A DNA stretch of 8,260 bases from JBALVT01 sp036961345. GTDB lineage: Bacteria > Pseudomonadota > Gammaproteobacteria > Pseudomonadales > Halieaceae. Of this stretch, positions 6,661-8,260 are shown piece by piece (positions within the stretch are counted from its first letter, which is position 1; each line of letters opens with the position of its first letter). The stretch is from contig JBALVT010000189.1 in assembly GCA_036961345.1 (NCBI GenBank), positions 1 to 8,260 of the forward strand, given 5' to 3'. The notes beneath the pieces are model-generated. The model saw nothing but the letters and a program-made list of their open reading frames with translations. It was not told the DNA's origin and did no database searches. The position numbers and the translations under genes were made by a program.

Positions 6661-6704
6661 GCCACAATTCGCCATATTTGCTCACCACATTGCCATCTTT
6701 CAGC
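6661..6704 (+). repeat. Two imperfect tandem copies of a roughly 22-base unit, candidate regulator sites
   Basis: The segment at 6661-6683 (GCCACAATTCGCCATATTTG then CTC) aligns with 6684-6704 (ACCACATTGCCATCTTTCAG then C), matching at about 17 of 23 columns with two one-base gaps. Each copy contains a CCACA-(A)TT half and a GCCATNTTT half 8-10 bases apart. A further CCATATTT occurs at 6624-6631. Direct half-sites spaced by about one helical turn are typical of OmpR/PhoB-family regulators, which makes PdsR the natural candidate. The match is imperfect and may be chance. Confidence 0.4.
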
Positions 6705-6755
6705 CCGTTTTTTGCCAGATATGACCCTTTTAATGAGGGCTATCAATTAGAAACC

Positions 6756-6761
6756 GGAGAG
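6756..6761 (+). promoter_or_regulatory. Ribosome binding site of the sortase-target gene
   Basis: GGAGAG lies 5 bases before ATG 6767. It selects this start over the in-frame ATG codons at 6833 and 6863, which lack a comparable site. Confidence 0.8.
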
Positions 6762-6766
6762 AAACT

Positions 6767-8260
6767 ATGCATCAGCTAACGCAGCCCCCTGCTTTAACGC
6801 AGGAGGAGGTCATCGATTTATACCGTTATCCCATGTGGTTTTGTTTTCGCGCGCTGCCGTCCATGGTTCTCGCGTCCATTGTTATGTTACTACTCACCAT
6901 AAGCCCGGCCCGGGCTCAGGAGCCCGAAGTGGTAAGTCCCAACGGTGTGCAGTCGGGGCAGATGCTATTTCATGATCGTGATACTGGTCTTTACACGCCG
7001 GCGGTAATGCAACATAGCAAGGCGCATTTTGATATCAGTGGAATGATAGCGCAGGTACGCCTGGAGCAGACTTTTGTGAATGACTCCGATCGGTGGGTCG
7101 AGGCGATCTATGCGTTTCCCATGTCTGAAACTGGCGCGGTTAAAGCCATGGAGATGCGGGTCGGTGAACGGCGTATTGTCGGCGCGATTGAAGAAAAGTC
7201 GGTGGCGAAAAAAATCTATCAAAAAGCCAAAAAAGCGGGGAAAAAGGCGGCGCTGGTGGAGCAGCAACGCCCCAATCTCTTCACCAATCGTGTGGCCAAT
7301 ATAGGGCCCGGCGAAACCATCGTGGTACGTCTTGATTATGTGCAGCAAGTTGAGTTTGCCAGCGGTGAATTCTCACTGCGTTTTCCGATGACGATTACCC
7401 CGCGCTATATTCCAGGCGCTGCCATTTCAGAAACGGTGGAGGCGCAATCCGAAGCTGTCTTTGAATTGAGCCCTTATCTGGGCTGGGCGCAGCCAACCGA
7501 CCAGGTGCCGGATGCCGATGCGATTACGCCTGTGTTGCACCCGGGGTCTGGTGCAGATTTGGCGTCGGTCAATATCATAGAGCTTACCGCACAGTTGGAT
7601 GCCGGCATGCCTCTGGCAAAAGTGGCGGCTTCCTATCATGAGCTGGCAATGTCGCGCAGTAGCAATCGCTATGATATTCGCCTGGCCAAAGGGTTCAGCC
7701 AGATGGATAGAGACTTTGTGCTGAGCTGGCAGGCTGTGACTGGATCCACACCGCAAGCCGCGGTGTTTACCGAAACAGTCGATGGAGAACACTATGGTTT
7801 GCTGATGGTAGTGCCGCCGGCTTTAGCCGGAGGCGATCACGGTGAGCAAATGCCCCGGGAAACAATTTTTGTTATTGATACATCCGGTTCCATGGGCGGG
7901 GTATCTATTGCACAAGCACGGGAGAGTCTGGGCTTGGCTTTAAGTCAATTGCGTCCGGAAGATTCCTTTAATGTTATTGAGTTCAACTCCAGTCATCGCT
8001 CGCTTTATGGAGCCGCTGTGCCTGCGTCACGGCACAATGTGCAACGCGCTCAGGAGTATGTGCGGCAGCTTAAGGCAGGGGGTGGGACCGAAATGTTGGG
8101 CGCACTTCGTACCGCGCTGAGTCCCTCTGGGGGCGATGGCGTGGAAGGGCAAACTCCAGAAAAGCTTAGGCAGGTGGTATTTATTACCGACGGTGCAGTG
8201 GGAAACGAACAGGAACTATACCGGGAAATTACCGAGCGCCTGGGGCATAACCGCTTGTTC
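6767..8260 (+). CDS. VIT and von Willebrand A domain protein, probable dedicated sortase target; 3' end beyond window
   Basis: The frame is open from ATG 6767 to the last base, 498 codons with no stop, so the C-terminus is missing. An unusually long N-region (about 28 residues) precedes a hydrophobic core (about 29-46) and a likely signal peptidase I site after ARA (50/51), so the protein is exported. Residues about 65-198 form a VIT domain, with AIYAFPMSETGAV (113-125), a lysine-rich helix (144-160), AALVEQQRPNLFTN (161-174) and the GPGE turn (180-183). A von Willebrand A domain starts at about 365 with a complete metal-dependent adhesion site: DTSGS (371-375), Thr441 in GGGTEM and Asp475 in FITDG. 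With the divergent pdsR-pdsS pair, this matches the single target protein of the proteobacterial dedicated sortase system, normally followed by an LPXTG-like motif, membrane helix and basic tail. That tail lies outside the window, so the sortase link rests on architecture and neighbours. The alternative is a plain inter-alpha-trypsin-inhibitor-like surface protein. Confidence 0.88.
   Translation, partial: MHQLTQPPALTQEEVIDLYRYPMWFCFRALPSMVLASIVMLLLTISPARAQEPEVVSPNGVQSGQMLFHDRDTGLYTPAVMQHSKAHFDISGMIAQVRLEQTFVNDSDRWVEAIYAFPMSETGAVKAMEMRVGERRIVGAIEEKSVAKKIYQKAKKAGKKAALVEQQRPNLFTNRVANIGPGETIVVRLDYVQQVEFASGEFSLRFPMTITPRYIPGAAISETVEAQSEAVFELSPYLGWAQPTDQVPDADAITPVLHPGSGADLASVNIIELTAQLDAGMPLAKVAASYHELAMSRSSNRYDIRLAKGFSQMDRDFVLSWQAVTGSTPQAAVFTETVDGEHYGLLMVVPPALAGGDHGEQMPRETIFVIDTSGSMGGVSIAQARESLGLALSQLRPEDSFNVIEFNSSHRSLYGAAVPASRHNVQRAQEYVRQLKAGGGTEMLGALRTALSPSGGDGVEGQTPEKLRQVVFITDGAVGNEQELYREITERLGHNRLF

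Larger units (their letters stand above)
6590..6766. promoter_or_regulatory. Divergent control region between pdsR and the sortase-target gene
   Basis: This 177-base spacer must hold promoters for both directions. For the rightward gene, TTTAAT (6729-6734) is a plausible -10 box with no good -35 at the right distance, as expected of an activator-dependent promoter. The repeats at 6661-6704 would then end just upstream of the -35 position. Leftwards, I find no convincing -35/-10 pair. A 10-bp palindrome, CTTGTACAAG, lies at 6646-6655, about 57 bases from the pdsR start. Control by PdsR is inferred from layout. Confidence 0.6.

Noticed and set aside
7208..7246. Programmed frameshift or phase-variable A-tract in the target gene
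   Set aside because: The A-runs are in the wrong phase for the classic A-AAA-AAG slippery heptamer, no adjacent stem is visible, and the protein continues cleanly into the VIT and vWA motifs in the same frame.
1..8260. CRISPR array, insertion sequence or transposase
   Set aside because: No regularly spaced direct repeats, no paired terminal inverted repeats and no transposase or integrase motifs were seen on either strand.

Overview
The window looks like chromosomal DNA from a gammaproteobacterium, probably a marine one. UvrB is close to the enterobacterial and pseudomonad type along its whole length, the tRNA gene carries its own CCA, and the right half holds a two-component pair plus a VIT/von Willebrand A protein. 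I recognise that trio as the proteobacterial dedicated sortase (Pds) system, known mainly from marine Gammaproteobacteria. These identifications come from remembered family features; no search was run.

Left part (1-1560): an accessory-looking stretch. It holds the C-terminal end of a probable serine hydrolase (beta-lactamase/penicillin-binding fold), a 155-residue membrane-anchored protein of unknown function, and two long spacers (about 270 and 500 bases) with no convincing gene. Hand counts on a few 60-base lines give about 35-45% G+C in the small gene, against about 52-67% in the core genes to the right. The stretch ends at a strong rho-independent terminator and a tRNA-Asn(GUU) gene, both on the minus strand. 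This order suits an island edge at a tRNA 3' end, but I see no integrase or duplicated attachment site.

Middle (1560-3834): tRNA-Asn has a near-consensus promoter with a GC-rich discriminator. A 14-bp perfect palindrome lies just upstream, in the spacer shared with the divergently transcribed uvrB. uvrB is complete (672 aa) and encodes the damage-verification helicase of nucleotide excision repair.

Right part (3809-8260): a minus-strand operon encodes an OmpR-type response regulator (pdsR) and, 3 bases later, a 694-residue membrane histidine kinase (pdsS) with a large sensor region between two membrane segments. The end of pdsS overlaps the end of uvrB by 26 bases, tail to tail. Divergent from pdsR, across a 177-base spacer with imperfect tandem repeats, is a secreted protein with a signal peptide, a VIT domain and a von Willebrand A domain with a complete metal site. 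It is cut by the right edge at 498 codons. The family picture is that the kinase/regulator pair controls a single sortase and its single dedicated target, which should end in an LPXTG-like sorting signal. The sortase, the sorting signal and the OmpA-family partner (PdsO) would lie beyond the right edge and are not seen here.
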